Part shown: piece by piece, positions 42,802-55,425 of the stretch | Layout of the letters: every line of letters begins with the position of its first letter | How positions within the stretch are numbered: the first letter of the stretch is position 1 | Assembly (NCBI GenBank): GCA_949987705.1 | Contig: OX465281.1 | Location: 970,001 to 1,034,000 of the forward strand | Length of the DNA: 64,000 nucleotides | Direction: 5' to 3' | Origin: Thereva unica | Taxonomy: Eukaryota; Arthropoda; Insecta; Diptera; Therevidae | Made by a program: the position numbers and the translations under genes | Notes under the pieces: generated by a model | Databases searched by the model: none | Told to the model about the DNA's origin: nothing | What the model saw: only the letters and a program-made list of their open reading frames with translations

Positions 42802-44004
42802 TGTAACGGTCAGTTTTGCCTAAATATCTACCTGACTAAAAATTACTGTGGAGCAGAAAATCGAGTAGCTGATTGGGAACAAAAAGGTAGGCGGGGGAAA
42901 AATGAAAAAAGGAGATTATCACGGGGAGTCAGACAAAAAGGCCGAAAAAAAAAAAAGGGTTTCCCTGGGGGAGCAAGAGGCAGTACATTCCTATCAATTG
43001 GGAAAAATAAATTAGCTTAAAACTCAAGTATTTTCTTGTTCAGCAGTCCGTCAAGAAGAGCCGGCGTTACTAGCCCTACGTTTTAAGTTTTAAATGATAG
43101 TTTTCGTTCAATGCTTAATATACCTTGACCCCGGAGTATTAGTTTGAAGACGTTTGCCTTAAGGCAGTACAATTACGGCAACTTGGAAGAATAAAGAAAA
43201 CAGACAGTTTCAAATTATTAACATATTTTTAAAATTTTTTATTATTACATTAATTATTAATTAGATTCAACTTATGTACACCTTGCTTTGTATTTAACAC
43301 TGTTAATTATTGTTTTTATCTGGCACCATTACAGTTTTTTTGTCGGAACAATTTTAATTCAATTACTTCAATACCTTATTTACACACTTACCTACCACAG
43401 GTTAATTTTTTTAGCGTTTGACATTTTTACTTGGGATTTAGAGACATATCAATATAATTTCAGATATCGTTGTAAAAGACAACGTACTGGGCCCAGGGCG
43501 TCGTTTTGGTTTTTTGTTAATAATGACCCGTGTAGACAATTGATTCAGTCCTGTTCTTTTTTTCACACAACCTACGTATACATACACCTTTTTATACATT
43601 TTTTTTGTTGATTATATGTATGTGAGAATCCACTTGTCTCGTGTGTAATAAATAAAATATGGCCATGTAATTAACTTTCTTTGGTGGAATGGTTGAGGGG
43701 GGGATCCTTTCTTTTCAGGGTTGACGCGGCTCGGGCGACGAGCGAAGGATGGAGGTGGTATTTAAGATTTTAACTAGTCACAGGTAAGTGGTGAACCAGC
43801 CACGGTAAGCCCCGGCCACACATCCCACGACCCCTCCGGCGAGCTAGATAACTCCGTGTGGCCGGCGTAGGAGTTCCGGATTTTCGTTTTAATTCTTATG
43901 TATGGTGTTGGCTCCTTGGCCATGCTCTTCCGGGCTTGTGGCTAAGGGGGTAACACCTCGCATAAGTGGCGCCCAATAAATGGTCGCGCCATTATGCTGT
44001 TACA
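42802..44004 (+). repeat. Right LTR (1203 bp)
   Basis: Identical to the left LTR as far as I can read, except that the 609 bp between two A-runs are absent, leaving a single A12 tract at 42946-42957. It is followed by the ACTG duplication. Confidence 0.88.
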
Positions 44005-44110
44005 ACTGATATGTTTTTACAGGGTCCGGTAGTTAGCCCAACGCCCAACCCCACTACCAGGAGGACCGGATCCGTGAATTATACCCCATCGGATAGGGTA
44101 TAATTCATAA

Positions 44111-47100
44111 TTGTCATAATTAATCATTTCTAATTCTATCTTGTCCGCAAGATTTTTTAGGATATGCCACATTTTGGCTTTCCATGTTTGGTAACCATGC
44201 AAAAGAACTGAAAAACCTTGCAGTTGAACAGCCGAAATTTGGCTTCTGACCAAGGGAGGGATCAGAGTTGTTTGCTGGATTGAGCACCTTCCCTTTACCT
44301 ATCAACTGGCAATTGACGTAGGTATTGGTATTGAGTCAACCCATTTAGTCGTGTATCTTCCGCCTTACTTAAGGCTCTGAGTTGGTCCAGTTCAGCATAA
44401 TTAGGCATAGTTAAGCATAAATATCAACGTGGTGCAAACTGTTATACAATAAGAATATGAAATGGTTGAAAAAGCTCACACGATCTTTCAACTTATTCAA
44501 AGATTGACCTATTCTTAATGGCTTTGATTTCGTGCACCAAACGAAAATTATATTCCCATGTCTACGAAGAAAAAAATCCACATTCCCTTACAGTTAGACC
44601 CATGCACAAGTACAAGGTAAGCACGTTAATATTTCTAATAAATCTCCCGACAAACAATTAATTTCTTTAAAAGGCTATTAGAAAAAAAACACCTTACTCT
44701 TCTGGCATTCGTTTAAAATATCATCAAAAGTCACTTCATTGCTTTATTGACGAAATCCGGCAAATGGCCATTAACCAGTTTTTAACACCGCCATAAATCC
44801 AGCTTAAAATCTGCCAAATCATCTGAACACCTCTCGAAATGCAGGCGCCATAAACAGCACAGATTCTACACTGTGCCCGCTTGCCAAAGAACTGCATGGC
44901 CACGAACTTTAACTTGATTGCGACTTCCACACTGCAGCAAAAAACCTCAAGCCTTGGGCGTCTCCATCTTCGATTATGCATTCCTCATGGAGCTTCTTCA
45001 GCATCAATTCAACAGCCGAAAGTTTTTCATGAAAATCAACGAAGACAATCGCTTGTTGCCGTCGAAGTTGTTCGACAACAATTGCCCGCGCAGCCACAGA
45101 TTAAGAAGTCGACAAATAGGCCACTGTGAAGGAATGTAAATATTTTCAAATTCAGAAATAGCAAAAAATGTTTGTCTTGTAATGCGCCGCCATTACCTGC
45201 GCTCATCAATCGCACGACAAAAAACTTCAATTTACATAAGAAAATGTATACCGATCGCGCATTGTCAACAGTGCGCAGACTCCTACGGCTTGGTGACTGC
45301 GCACTGCACTGCGCAAACCAGCTCAGTAGTTCAACGATTTGTTACGAGAGTTAGAAGAATCGCGGACTATTCATCACCTGTTGGCAGAAATTATTGTGGC
45401 TTTAAATTATTTTATTTTTATGCGAGACGAGTCTGAGCATTTTTTGGAAATAATTCCGACCCCAAAAAGATGGCTGCGGAATTATTGTTAACTAAAACCT
45501 GTGTGAGCATGACACCTGTAGTCAGCTAATTGGGGATCATCCATCATTTCTGGACGTGTACAAATTTTACGTTTTGATGCTGGCTTTTTTCGCTCAGGTG
45601 AAGAAATTGTTCCTTTGAAATTCTTTAGATGACCTTCGAGGTGTGGTTTGCAGCATTTAAAGTCCGAGAAAATTTGATTTAAATGTTTCTAGATAAAAAA
45701 CTTTTTATTTAAAAGAGTACCTGGGAGATGGTGTTATTAAAAAGAATTTTGATGATTTTATCAACAATTCTGAAATCGGTATTCATGTTTCTAATGCTAA
45801 GCAGGTGGTTCTGTGGAACGGTGTAGTTGCTATCTTATTTTTAGTACATCGGTTACAGAACAGGATTGGCGCAAATTGGAAACAGAAGAATAGTGGCAGT
45901 GCATAAATCAATCACTGGTGGACCAAGAACTATTGCGTGACAGCCAAAGTATAACTGAAGATGTTGTCGATCGCAAAATATGTCCAGATAGCAGTTTTAC
46001 AAGGCACCATATAAGACTCAAAAGCTTAAATTTCAGTAAATACAAAACCGGATCAAGAAGAGTTTTCATTTCGTAATAAATAGCTTAATACAATCAAGAC
46101 GACTCGAGGTTTTCAGAATAGCAAATTCTAATCATAAATCTCTTGCCGACCTTGAATGTATCTTGTGGTGGCTTTATTCATGGCTGATGTTACAAGTCCA
46201 CTTCTGCTCCCAATAAAATGAAGTAGATGTTACTCAAAGAATGCTTTAAGTATACCTCGCCCTTAAAACTAGCCTTTGGTCTACCTCAGATAAGATACTT
46301 AGGCTCCTTGTTTTACGTGTTGACGAAATTGTGTACAAATTTAGATCAGTAGTCTTAACTCACGAACTTATGACCAGATTACTCGGCGGTTTTAGATTAC
46401 TGACGTCTCATGTCGTATTAATTCAAAAGCTAGCAGCAAGCCTACATATTCCTTTGCCTAATATACGCATATAAATTAATGGATCTCTATTTGTGCCTCT
46501 GCCTGAAGTAATCTCATTTAGAGTGCAGTAAAATATTCCACTGTTCCCTTGCTTCGATGAGTCTAGTTATGGCGATTATAGGAGTGATAAACTCCTTAGA
46601 TTTGGGGCAGGATGTTCATGTGCTTATTTGGTTCCCGTCGAATTTAAAACAGCGTCCGATTTCATTCAAAATGCCAGGAATATCACAGTGCACAGTCTTC
46701 ACTACTTGAATGACCAACGACAGAAAGCTTCGCCGATAGTGTGCCAACCCAGATCCTGCAGCCACCTAAAAAGGGAGCTCGTATAATGTTTTCCACAAGA
46801 AGTGATAAAAACCTGTTTTATGAGTTTTTGCGGCCCTTCTTGCTACATACGGTGGGGCACGATTGAAACTTAATAGAAATCTCGTTTTAGAACCTACATA
46901 TACATAGTTACAATAGGTCTGTGAGCTTTTTGATTGACAGATTCCATATGGTAAGACTTCAGCAGGACTTATCCATTCGTCCCTTACACGGCGGTAATTG
47001 TACTGGCTGCTCATCAATGTCCCACTTCATAAATTGTAACGAGGCTTCGATTTCGGAAAGTCAATATCCGTAAGAGCAGTCGGGGTTATCGGAGACAGCC

Positions 47101-48010
47101 TGGTCCTTTGATAAGAATAACTCCAATTTGAAGTAGACAAACTTATCTTATTTAGAACTCTAGAAAGCCCCCATCTGTCTAAGCTTGCTCAAACAAATTA
47201 CCGAGTAAGACCAATTTATAGCAGTACCTAAGAGAGAGACTTAAAGTTCTATCTAGGGTAGCCTAAAAAAAATTAATCTTACAAAACAGAAAGCGTTGTT
47301 CCCTCTAATTCGGTACAGCACACCAATCGCGAGAATGTGGAATGGCATTCGGAAAAACGAACGTCATACTATTGTCGTAACCAATAAATGAAAAAACAGG
47401 GGATGAATAATGTTGCCTGCATAAATTCGCAAAGCTTGTTTCAACTAATCAACTAAATTCCAGGAAGACGTCTGCACATAAAGTGGACGTAATATATTCA
47501 AAAATATCACTGAAAGAGAGAACTTTTAAAAGTAGCAATCAAATTCGTTAGATAGCGCCATTCGATCATAACTGCTAATTCATTTGCGCATGCTACCCAG
47601 TTTCAGCACGTGCGCGTAGCTAATCTGCTGTGATGAATGAGAACAAATCAATAAAGATGCTGATTTATGACGAGCAACAAAGGCAGTTAAGCAGGATATC
47701 ATACTAATCTGAGCTTAAAAACAAAAATTGCGAATCTCATAAATATTCTAAGTCTGTGTTGAGCCAAAATCTAGGTGCAGTAGTTAGTCCCTCCATTTGC
47801 ATACTCGTAGTGTGCATCTTAATCTAGCCGCTAGAGCAGAATTTCTAGTATTAAAAAGTAATAAATTCGGTAAACATTGTCCCACCACTAGAGGCAAGAA
47901 TCCCGCAGGAAAATACTCCCGACTCCTCTGTACCAAACTTCCTTAGCCATCTGCGCATGCGCAGGCACCCGACTTGCAGTTGCAATAATTCAACCTCTCG
48001 CTTCTTTGCA
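44111..48010. other. Spacer with no recognised gene
   Basis: Frames at 44736-45150 overlap on both strands without motifs. A minus-strand stretch about 46560-47017 reads fairly openly (for example IPGILNEIGRCFKFDGNQ) and could be an old transposon, but I do not recognise it. No tRNA or conserved exon found. Confidence 0.35.
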
Positions 48011-48334
48011 GGTTCCTAATTTTCGGGGAGGACGCGCTCGGCTGACATCGAAAAATGACTCCAGAAGCTGAGCAGTAGCAAAAAGTGGTATTTAATATTT
48101 AATGATAAAAATTAATTAATTAAGCAAAAGTGGAGAATCGTGAAAGCAACGAGTGTGTGTGAGTGATAACAAAAAGGCAAGAGAAAAGTTTTATCCAAAT
48201 TCCAAATCCGTGTGCGCGTGTATGACTGCATAGGAATATTCGTATTCGGATTCGGAACGAGTGGATGAAGTGGTGTAGCTGATCGACCACGAGGCGGTGC
48301 GCATGCTTCTGTCAAGCGGGAAAACACAGACAAA

Positions 48335-48463
48335 ATGCAAGTTCCGGAACATGTCGTCTCCATGTATGTGGCCACTTGCGGTCAAAATGGCCCCAACCTG
48401 GGCTCCGACGAGAAGGAAATCATCCTCTTGGTGTACGTCATCATCGACGCCGCTACCACAAAG
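48335..48463 (+). CDS. fus: First coding exon of fusilli / ESRP splicing regulator
   Basis: ATG opens 43 codons ending at a good donor (AAG|GTGAGT, phase 0). The peptide contains [20 protein letters not shown] and VIIDAATTK. This matches the start of vertebrate ESRP1/2 (the G-A-x-L-G-S-D-E-K-E-L-I-L-L stretch of the DnaQ-like N-terminal domain). The Drosophila homologue is fusilli, an RRM protein controlling epithelial alternative splicing. Codon composition is much GC-richer than the flanks. About 320 nt upstream (CTTTGCAG|GTTCC, 48011) there is a possible acceptor for a mostly 5' UTR exon; that segment has short upstream ATGs. No further exon (rest of the N-domain, RRMs) is visible to 64000, implying a long first intron. 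The identification is from remembered sequence. Confidence 0.7.
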
Positions 48464-50265
48464 GTGAGTCTTTAAGTCAATATTTATTTTTGGTCTTTAG
48501 TGCCGGCTCCACAGCATCATCGCGCGTCACCTGCGAAGCGCGCTGCCCCATCGAAAAAATCCGCCTTGCCCGCTGGGACAGGTTTTCTAGGCGTTCTAGA
48601 GCCAGACTTCTGACGTCGATCCTCAATAGACGAAATCTTCGACGGGGATTTTCGTTTGACGCCAATCGAGGCTGTTTTTCAGTGCTGTGCCCAGAGCCGG
48701 TTCCAGCGCAGACGCTACGGACGACCCAGCCCCATTGTGCACTATCACTGGCATTTAGCCGTGCCCTCCAGTCCCCCGCCATTTGAAAAGGAATTGCAGC
48801 CCACACTAATTAACACTTCACCAGCGGGCATGCATCCAAAGGGCCGTGGTCGTCCTTCTTGGACTGAGGCTTCTTCTAGCTCCTAGCCTCGATCCCGCAG
48901 AGCGTGCTCTCTTCTGGAATGTCGAGTTTCCAGTTAGTCGTCTTCGATATTTGGCCAAGACTATTTTCGATTATTATCAACAACCGCAAAAAGCCCAGCT
49001 CCGAAATTGATATTTTTAATTGCGAACGGCGAACGGAGATCAGCGCGGCTTATCCCGGGAGATTTATTGGAGTCTCGGCCAGAAGCTAAGACCTGGAAAG
49101 GTGGTATTCGACTCGTATTAACGAGATATTCAAAATTTTATTGTAATGATTAAGCGGCTAGTTTTGAAGTGTCACTTTTTGCCGTCGTCTGCTTGAAAAA
49201 TAAGAAGAATTAAAAATTTCATAATTAATTTTTTTTGTGACGTGCCGCTGTGGCCGCTCGGCTAATGGAGAACAAACAGGAAATCGGGACAAGAAATTTT
49301 TTCTGGAAGAACAGTTGCTCAGTTTATTTTTATAAATGAGCCGAAATGGACGTCTCGAAGATAATACACGCAATAGTTTAGTCAAAACAAGCAAAAAAAT
49401 GTTGGTCCAAATCAAGCCCAGAAGCGACATTCTAACGGGCGCCTGGCTCTAGCTACAGTGGAAGGAATATTGTGTTAAATGTGACCACGGGCTTGCGGAT
49501 TTGCATTAAGCGGCAAGATTGAATAGATTGGGGAGTTGCATGTAGGGAATCCGGTATTTTAGCCAATTTCTTAAAAAGGAAGCTGTAATCTAAGGCTTGG
49601 TTTGATTCACTACATAAGGCAAGGCCGCTATGTTCTTAAAACGAACAACATCAACATAGTATATTATTCCATTATATATTAGTCCATTTCGAATATCGGC
49701 TTTGTGAGTAATCAAACTTGAGATGACTTCCTAACTTATTGTGCTTCGACACGAAGGCAGGTTTCTCTGTAGGGAGTTGTAAAAAGGGATGTTACCGCTC
49801 GCTGCTGCGGAATCGAACGTCGTACCTCGGTAATCGTAGTCGGACATCCTAACTGCTGGGATATCTAAGAATTTTCCAATTATGTTTATCATTATATGTT
49901 TTCTCTAACTTGATTTGTAATGAACATTTTAGAATTAGGGCATAGGAGTTATTTTGAACATTGGTTGAACAGTGCTGACTCCTAAAAAACAATCAAACGC
50001 TTCTTTAGTATTTGTAAAAAAACTGAAATTAGAGGGACTGCACGAAAGAACGAAAGAAGAAGAAATATATTTAAAGGGTGCAGTGAATAAATAAAGTATG
50101 CTTCTTACTAAAAAATTTAACCTGATTATTTGTGGCTCTCTCTATCGAGATTTAGACTTAGAATTCAGAAATATACTAAAAAGTCAACTTCACGACTTCA
50201 AGCTAACTATATTATTACTTTATGTTAATATTTTCACTAAAAATATAAAGTAGCAGCTTGGTCTA
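48464..50265 (+). other. Probable first intron of fusilli, proximal part
   Basis: Begins with the consensus donor GTGAGT. 48490-49080 is GC-rich and open in more than one frame but shows no known motif, so it may hold intronic regulatory sequence. Beyond 49100 it becomes AT-rich. Confidence 0.4.
49785..49862 (-). repeat. Possible tRNA-derived SINE head
   Basis: On the minus strand, CCCAGCAGTTAGGATG resembles an A box region, and after CCGACTACGATTACCGAGGT comes GTTCGATTCC, a good B box, at a tRNA-like spacing of about 35 nt. No cloverleaf is intact, so a tRNA-related SINE is more likely than a gene. Confidence 0.4.
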
Positions 50266-50271
50266 CCGCAG

Positions 50272-50300
50272 TGTTTCCCAAACTTTCGACATCTGTGTAC
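50272..50300 (+). repeat. hAT-like terminus
   Basis: CAGTGTTTCCCAAACTTTCG matches the start of many hAT transposons. A second hAT-like start, CAGTTGTCCTCAAACTACGG followed by CTCGCGAGCC, lies at 50606. No matching opposite ends or transposase were found nearby. Confidence 0.4.
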
Positions 50301-50829
50301 TCCTACTATAATTTTCATAACGCTCTTCAAAAAAATTCATGTATACTTTAATAATTGAAATACACTACGTGACAAAAGGTGGACCTCAGGTAGAAAAATG
50401 GAAAGCAGCTAAGGTGGAGTGTACTGACTGCATTGTAAAAAAAACATTGGAAGAAGAAGGGTACTTTAACAGGCAAATCGCCAATCGTTGGATTGGCTAG
50501 AAGCCCCCCGAGTAATCAAAAACTTGCTTAAGGACATCGAAAAATACGGAAGGAACAGAGAGAGAAAGGCGTAGAATCCAGAAAAGGCCACTATTACTAC
50601 CTAGCCCAGTTGTCCTCAAACTACGGCTCGCGAGCCTCCTGTGACTCTTTGGTCCGCTAAACGAGGCTTTTCCACAAAATATTATGTGGGAATTACTCAT
50701 TTACTGAAGTCGATTTCAGCCTGGGTGAGTCTAATTTGAATAAATGTCGTTCAACGAGGCGGTTAGTAAAATTATCATTCTCTCGCGACCCAGGTAGGTA
50801 CGCAGCAGTAAGCTAGGGATTTTGGTACC

Positions 50830-51480
50830 GGATCGAATCATTTAAGAAGAGGCTTCCAAATAAACGGTGTAGGGTAGGCCATAGCTCGACATTCGCAGAT
50901 AAAATGTTCGATTGTATTAGCCTGTTCCTCCATGCAGCTGCGGCAGTGGGTGTTATGCCGAATTCTCAATTTGTCTGCATGTTGTCCAATTGGCCAGTGT
51001 CCCGTTATTATTGAAATTCTTGATTCTGGCAATATACTTGCGTTGCACCACCAAAAGGTCTCGCGATCTTTGTTTGTTATAACATACGGAGCCAGCTTCT
51101 GAGAAAAAGTACATGGAGATGACTCTCTTCTGTAGGTACCGGTGCGCCTGCGAGAGTTGACTTCAGTCTGGGCAATTCATCTGTCTTCTCGTTGCCGTCG
51201 CTGTTCCTGTGACCCGGTATCCACAGTACAGTAACTCTGTGACTTTTACCAGGAACTCCTTCGAGAAATAATCCCCACACTTGATTACTCGGAACCCTCT
51301 GATTACATACTTGCGTGGAATCAAAAGAGGACAGCGGTCCTTCTAACGGCTCTTGCCCCATCACGAACTCCATGACAATCTCTGATATTTTGGCCTGGAT
51401 GTCAATTCCGAAAAGGTCCGAGAGTTTGCCGGTACGAGAATTGGCATCAGTTAGTGCCACTAGAAGGTGGTCCTTCACTA
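50830..51480 (-). pseudogene. RNase H and C-terminus of a non-LTR retrotransposon
   Basis: The minus-strand frame 51478-51077 reads LTDANSRTGKL near its start and later VTVLWIPGHRNSDGNEKTDE, the last RNase H motif (W-x-P-G-H-x-x-x-x-G-N-E-x-A-D). After a frame change, 51032-50838 reads TGHWPIGQHADKLRI, then CRSCMEEQANTIEHFICEC, the Cys-His end of I/LOA/Jockey-type elements with RNase H. RT is missing, so this is a 5'-truncated copy. The fragment at 59385-59710 could be from a related family. Confidence 0.8.
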
Positions 51481-51487
51481 CTTCGCT

Positions 51488-51605
51488 CTAGTGAGGAGCA
51501 AGGCTGATCTTGCCGTTTTGCCTAGTCTTGTACATTTAGCAAGACCAAAGCAAAACTAAGACAACACTGCAAGATCAAGATAGCAAGACTTTTTGCTCAT
51601 CACTA
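51488..51605. mobile_element. Short element with TAGTGA(T/G)GAGCAA ends (copy 2)
   Basis: TAGTGAGGAGCAAGG on the left and TAGTGATGAGCAAAA (complement of the right end) form inverted ends of a 118-bp unit rich in CAAGAC. Its right half matches 31610-31660 in inverted orientation. No target duplication is seen. Confidence 0.45.
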
Positions 51606-51609
51606 AGTG

Positions 51610-53900
51610 CCAAGTGCCTATTCCTACTGTATTGGTGCCTAGTGTTTCACCTACAATTACTGGGACTACCAACTGGTGGTACGAGTATTTAGTGGAAGAA
51701 TTCACAAACTGCGAACACATTTTGTGGTATTCGTAGTATGTTACATTTTCTTACATTAATTATCATAATAATCGATTCGCCAGCCAGACTATGCCAAGAA
51801 GTCATATCATTATTTTGTCATGTTTCATTCATGAATGCGAAATACTCGGATCTGTTGACGAGCAGCGTTCTCACACCGCCCGGGGCATTTCTATCCTCGA
51901 ACAGATTCCTCAGGAATGAATAGAATCCGCGCCAGGCGACGAACGCACAGAGCTGGTGAACGTGGGCCTCAATTAAGCATCTTGCTTTGATATATTATTT
52001 AAAACCCATAATTGCTGAATTGCTGCCATTTAAATAACAATTTTCTGCTAAATAGTGGAAAAAACATTCAATCAGAACAGCGTGTGAAAAGTAACTAGAA
52101 CAAGCCACGACTAGAACTTTCACGCCGCTAAGGGGCTAGCCCCAGGTGAAGGTGCGACTAATTAAAGCCGCAAACGTGATTTTATGACTTACTTATAAGC
52201 GGCATGCGCTGGCGGCCTTATTTTAAATTTCTTTTGCTGGCACTCATGTACACCATATGATAACTATATACAATAGCGATATCAGGGCATATTGTGGGTA
52301 TTTTATGGCTCCTCCGATCATAATTTGCGCTTTCTTACTGCAAGGCTAACTGGAAAGCCTTCGGGACTAATCCCGCAATAAAAACGCTTCAGCTGTGTTA
52401 CAAAGGGCAGAAAATGGGCCAACATTGCGCTCTGGCATATTACTTAACTCCAGGTGATTAACTCGAAAAACTCACATCTGAAGAAAACTTTTATGATGCG
52501 AGAGCGACAAAGAAAAAATGCGAAGAAAAAAAGCCTCACACGAATTAAACTTTCCAAAAAATTCGCTTTTTGCCCGCGAAGGGGATTCACATATCGCGGC
52601 GCTGCAAGGAGAAACCTGTTCCAGGTGAGAGCTGCTGAATCTGAATCTGAATCTGGGCACGCTCTCCCTGGACTGGCTCAGCCCAGAAGTTGGCCACAAT
52701 CAGGCGTTGACCACGTGAATGCTAAGACCCCTATTCAGAAAACGAAACACTCCTCTCCAAGCCGAGGGGTCTACGAACGCGCAGTCTCCAATTTTATGAT
52801 CGAGGAAAAAATCGATTAAGTCCGAGGAATTTTATGCTCGAAACCTAGCATCGCTGGAGCTTTTGACAAAGTCGACGAAAACCTCACAAATGAATTCCAA
52901 TAAAAATGGAAAAATATTTTTTAGTAAATCCGAAGGTGATGACAATTTCTCAAGAAGACTTAAGCCAGAGAAGCTGCCGCAACGCGCTTTCGAGTGACTT
53001 GCATAAGATGAGGATTGTGGACAGCGCATGCGTGGGTGGATTAACGCCGATTATCTCAGCAGCAAGAAACCTACAGATACGCGAGATTTCTGCTGGCACA
53101 TATCGTTCTATCCTAGCTGTGGAGGTATAGCTGACCACTGTCCGAAAAGGGTTAAGGGTGAGTTCATTGATCAGAGTTTGGATGGAGTTTATATACAACA
53201 ACAAAGGAATTTAATTGTGGGAATTCTGTTGCTAAACTCCGAAATTCAAAGCTCATTGCCATACAGGCGGTCATTTTGTTATGTTTTTGAAGAAAAGTGA
53301 CAAAGTTGCAGCCTGAATGTTGGAAATTAGCGAAGATGTTATTTCTCAGATCGAACGTCGTGTTTCTGTATGTTAATTTCTCATTTCACGAAGGAAAAGT
53401 AACACGAATATAAAATTTTAATTTTGTGAATCAATACGACGCGAAACTTTATTGCAGTCTAATTCTAGCTCGACCCAAACTCATTCTACAATATACTACG
53501 TTGTTACGGCAAACTTTGATGATTCTTGTAAATCAACCAGTGAACAGTCCACCCACATAGCACCATTGGTATTTTGTTTTCACAATCTTTGAGAATTTTT
53601 GATGGCTCAAGTTCGGTGGAGCCAAAGTTGTGGAATTCAGTCAATCTAAATCAAATTGAAAAATCTTATTCGTGAACTCTTATAGCCTAATACTACCTTA
53701 CATACAAACCTCAACTTCTCAATTGCAATTGACTCTTCCCTCACTTGCACCACTGTCAGCGCTAATTTCCAATATCCACGGCTGAAGATCCCCAACCAAC
53801 AAAGTTCTTAAAATAGCTGTGTGGCAATATGGGAATGACAATATTCGTTCCTTCCCAGACTGGGATTTGTGTTTACGGAGTTCCAATGCGAAGTTTGCCG
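51610..53900. other. Spacer with no recognised gene
   Basis: The frames at 52454-52819 (+) and 52950-53204 (-) have no known motif. At 52635 a CTGAAT triplet-type repeat (GAATCTGAATCTGAATCTG) occurs. Otherwise nothing is recognised. Confidence 0.35.
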
Positions 53901-53939
53901 CTATCAGTGTACCAAAAACAAACAAAACGGGCGGAATGC

Positions 53940-54480
53940 GTTTATTCATTCCCTCACTCTTCCAAATCTATAAAGCCTAGGCCGAATAGATGGTTCAATG
54001 AGGAATGTTTGAATATATTTTACCTCTTCCACAACACCTTCTTTCATTTGTTAGGGAGCGGTGAGAACAGAAAGCAAATGGGGAGGTTTAATAGTATCTC
54101 TGCTCGAATCGATTTCTTTGTAACCCGACAACCAACTTTGTAGCCCATTGTAACTCGGCTTATTTCAGGATGCGTTTTCGAGAGGCGTGTTCTATGTTTA
54201 TAGGTGTCACAAAGAGCTTGACCTTAACTATTTCGCAGACCCTGACAATATTCCTAACATGTGGTACTTAAGAAATGGTTTGGCTCAACCTTTGCCTAAA
54301 ATTTTCGCCCTATTTCGCATATATCTGAGACTCTTGAAACTAACCTCATGTTCAGCCTATTCCGAACGAATGGTGCATCCACCACCGTCCAATAACAATT
54401 ACTTCTAATCTCTTCCAAAAGCATGGGGCCAATAACAAACATTTCACTTATGGAATATCTAGAATCTTATAGTCCAGGAA
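53940..54480 (+). pseudogene. Decayed copy of the Jockey/CR1-like RT
   Basis: RPNRWFNEECLN at about 53980 matches the RWFNREC start of the copy at 35341. About 54190-54405 reads YRCHKELDLN, ADPDNIP, and NGLAQPLPKIFALF, paralleling YRCLKELDAN, GPDNIP and ASPLAKPLRKLFSL there, and the following bases parallel the S-N-Y-R-P region. Many substitutions, deletions and frame changes show a much older insertion. Confidence 0.75.
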
Positions 54481-54489
54481 GTAGCGTTG

Positions 54490-55420
54490 TATTTTTGCGA
54501 GGCATTTTACACCGAATAAATTGTATTTATAGTTATTGATAAGTATTCATTAGTCAGTAAAATGAGCGTCATTTGCCGCACCCGCGATGGAGCTAAAGAT
54601 GACATCAAGTGAAAGTTGTTATGCTAAAAGTATTTTCATACTGTGCCAAAATTTATGGGATGCTTTTTGAGATCATTTTCAACCGAAAAATAATCGTCAG
54701 CTGTATGTATAGCGGAGGTGAGACCATCAGTCAGCGTCATAAACATTCTGCTGGTTCTGTTCATTTGAACGTTTCATATTCCCTTTGGCAATTGAACTGG
54801 CGACGTTTCTACTTACAAATATTCAGTTGACGATGATTTTTATTTTTGTTAACAACAAGTATTATATTGATTTGATATATAAGTTATGCCACTTTATGCA
54901 CTATATACTTTAATGTGAAAGGCGAGTTTTCAATAGATTTTTCAAATTTATCAACTTCGTACTTTAGCATTTTTCTCAAAAATTACTGACTACCCGTTCA
55001 GTTTCGATGCCTACAGCCTCAGCCGCCGCTTGCAATTTCATTCTCCGGTCTTCCAATATCATTCCATGGATTTTATCGGGGATTTTGGTCGAGCTGAATG
55101 TTCGGAGTAGTCTTTACTGGTACGATCACACCGGAATTCAGTAAACCACTTCTAACCATTGAAATGGATGGTGCAGGGTTCCCACAGTTTTAACCACTTC
55201 AAACCTCTCCTTTGTTTCGGTGATGATTTTTTACGTAAAAAAATAACGATCAAGCAAGCGAAATTTACTTTTTTCTATTTTCGTGAAAATTCACAGGGTT
55301 GTCTGCTTTCAATGGCTGTCAAATACAAACTACATGACTCAGCTTGAGCTATAATATCGGAAACTTATGATGGTGATTGATCTCCAAACCAGACCAAATC
55401 AGATTTATTATTGTTTATGA
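54490..55420. other. Spacer inside or beside the old Jockey/CR1-like copy
   Basis: I see no RT motifs here, although the RT fragment ends at 54480 and the family's 3' end starts near 55786. The remainder of the element is either deleted or replaced. Confidence 0.35.
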
Positions 55421-55425
55421 TCCAA

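Larger units (their letters stand above)
38763..44004 (+). mobile_element. Non-autonomous LTR retrotransposon with host gene fragment
   Basis: The LTRs (38763-40574 and 42802-44004) begin TGTAAC and end GTTACA. Flanking 4-bp duplications ACTG are at 38759-38762 and 44005-44008, a length typical of Ty3/gypsy. Across the duplication the surrounding RTE sequence rejoins cleanly, which proves a single insertion event. A tRNA-Lys primer site follows the left LTR. The 2227-bp interior has no gag, protease, RT or integrase. It holds hairpin repeats, an ALG12 coding fragment and a tRNA-Lys-like copy, so it must have been mobilised in trans. Shared LTR sequence looks identical, suggesting recent insertion. 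A clear polypurine tract before the right LTR is lacking (only a short GAGGG run). Confidence 0.88.
34295..44110 (-). mobile_element. Decayed RTE retrotransposon hosting two nested insertions
   Basis: Minus-strand pieces in order. The 5' end lies right of 44005 (GACCCTGTAAAAACATATCAGT). The endonuclease runs from an ATG at 38688: GTWNTRSMYR, LALQEIRW, LGDLNAKIG, IDHILIDRR, SDHFLVKARF. The connector runs to about 37460, and RT resumes at about 35340: KKRWKEFF, IIPAELIKQ-like, then NCGNYRGISLLSTVYKI. A C-terminal end follows (GKRSVGKPRLSWEDNI), and the copy finishes in a GAAGAA-type repeat near 34300. A TGA near 38184 and a TAG near 37810 break the frame, and RT between KQAYD and the C-terminus is partly deleted. 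The 5' boundary beyond 44110 is unsure. Confidence 0.8.

Noticed and set aside
48376..48886. 136- and 109-codon overlapping frames after the fusilli exon
   Set aside because: They run through the splice donor at 48464 or on the opposite strand. They are long only because the segment is GC-rich and poor in stops.
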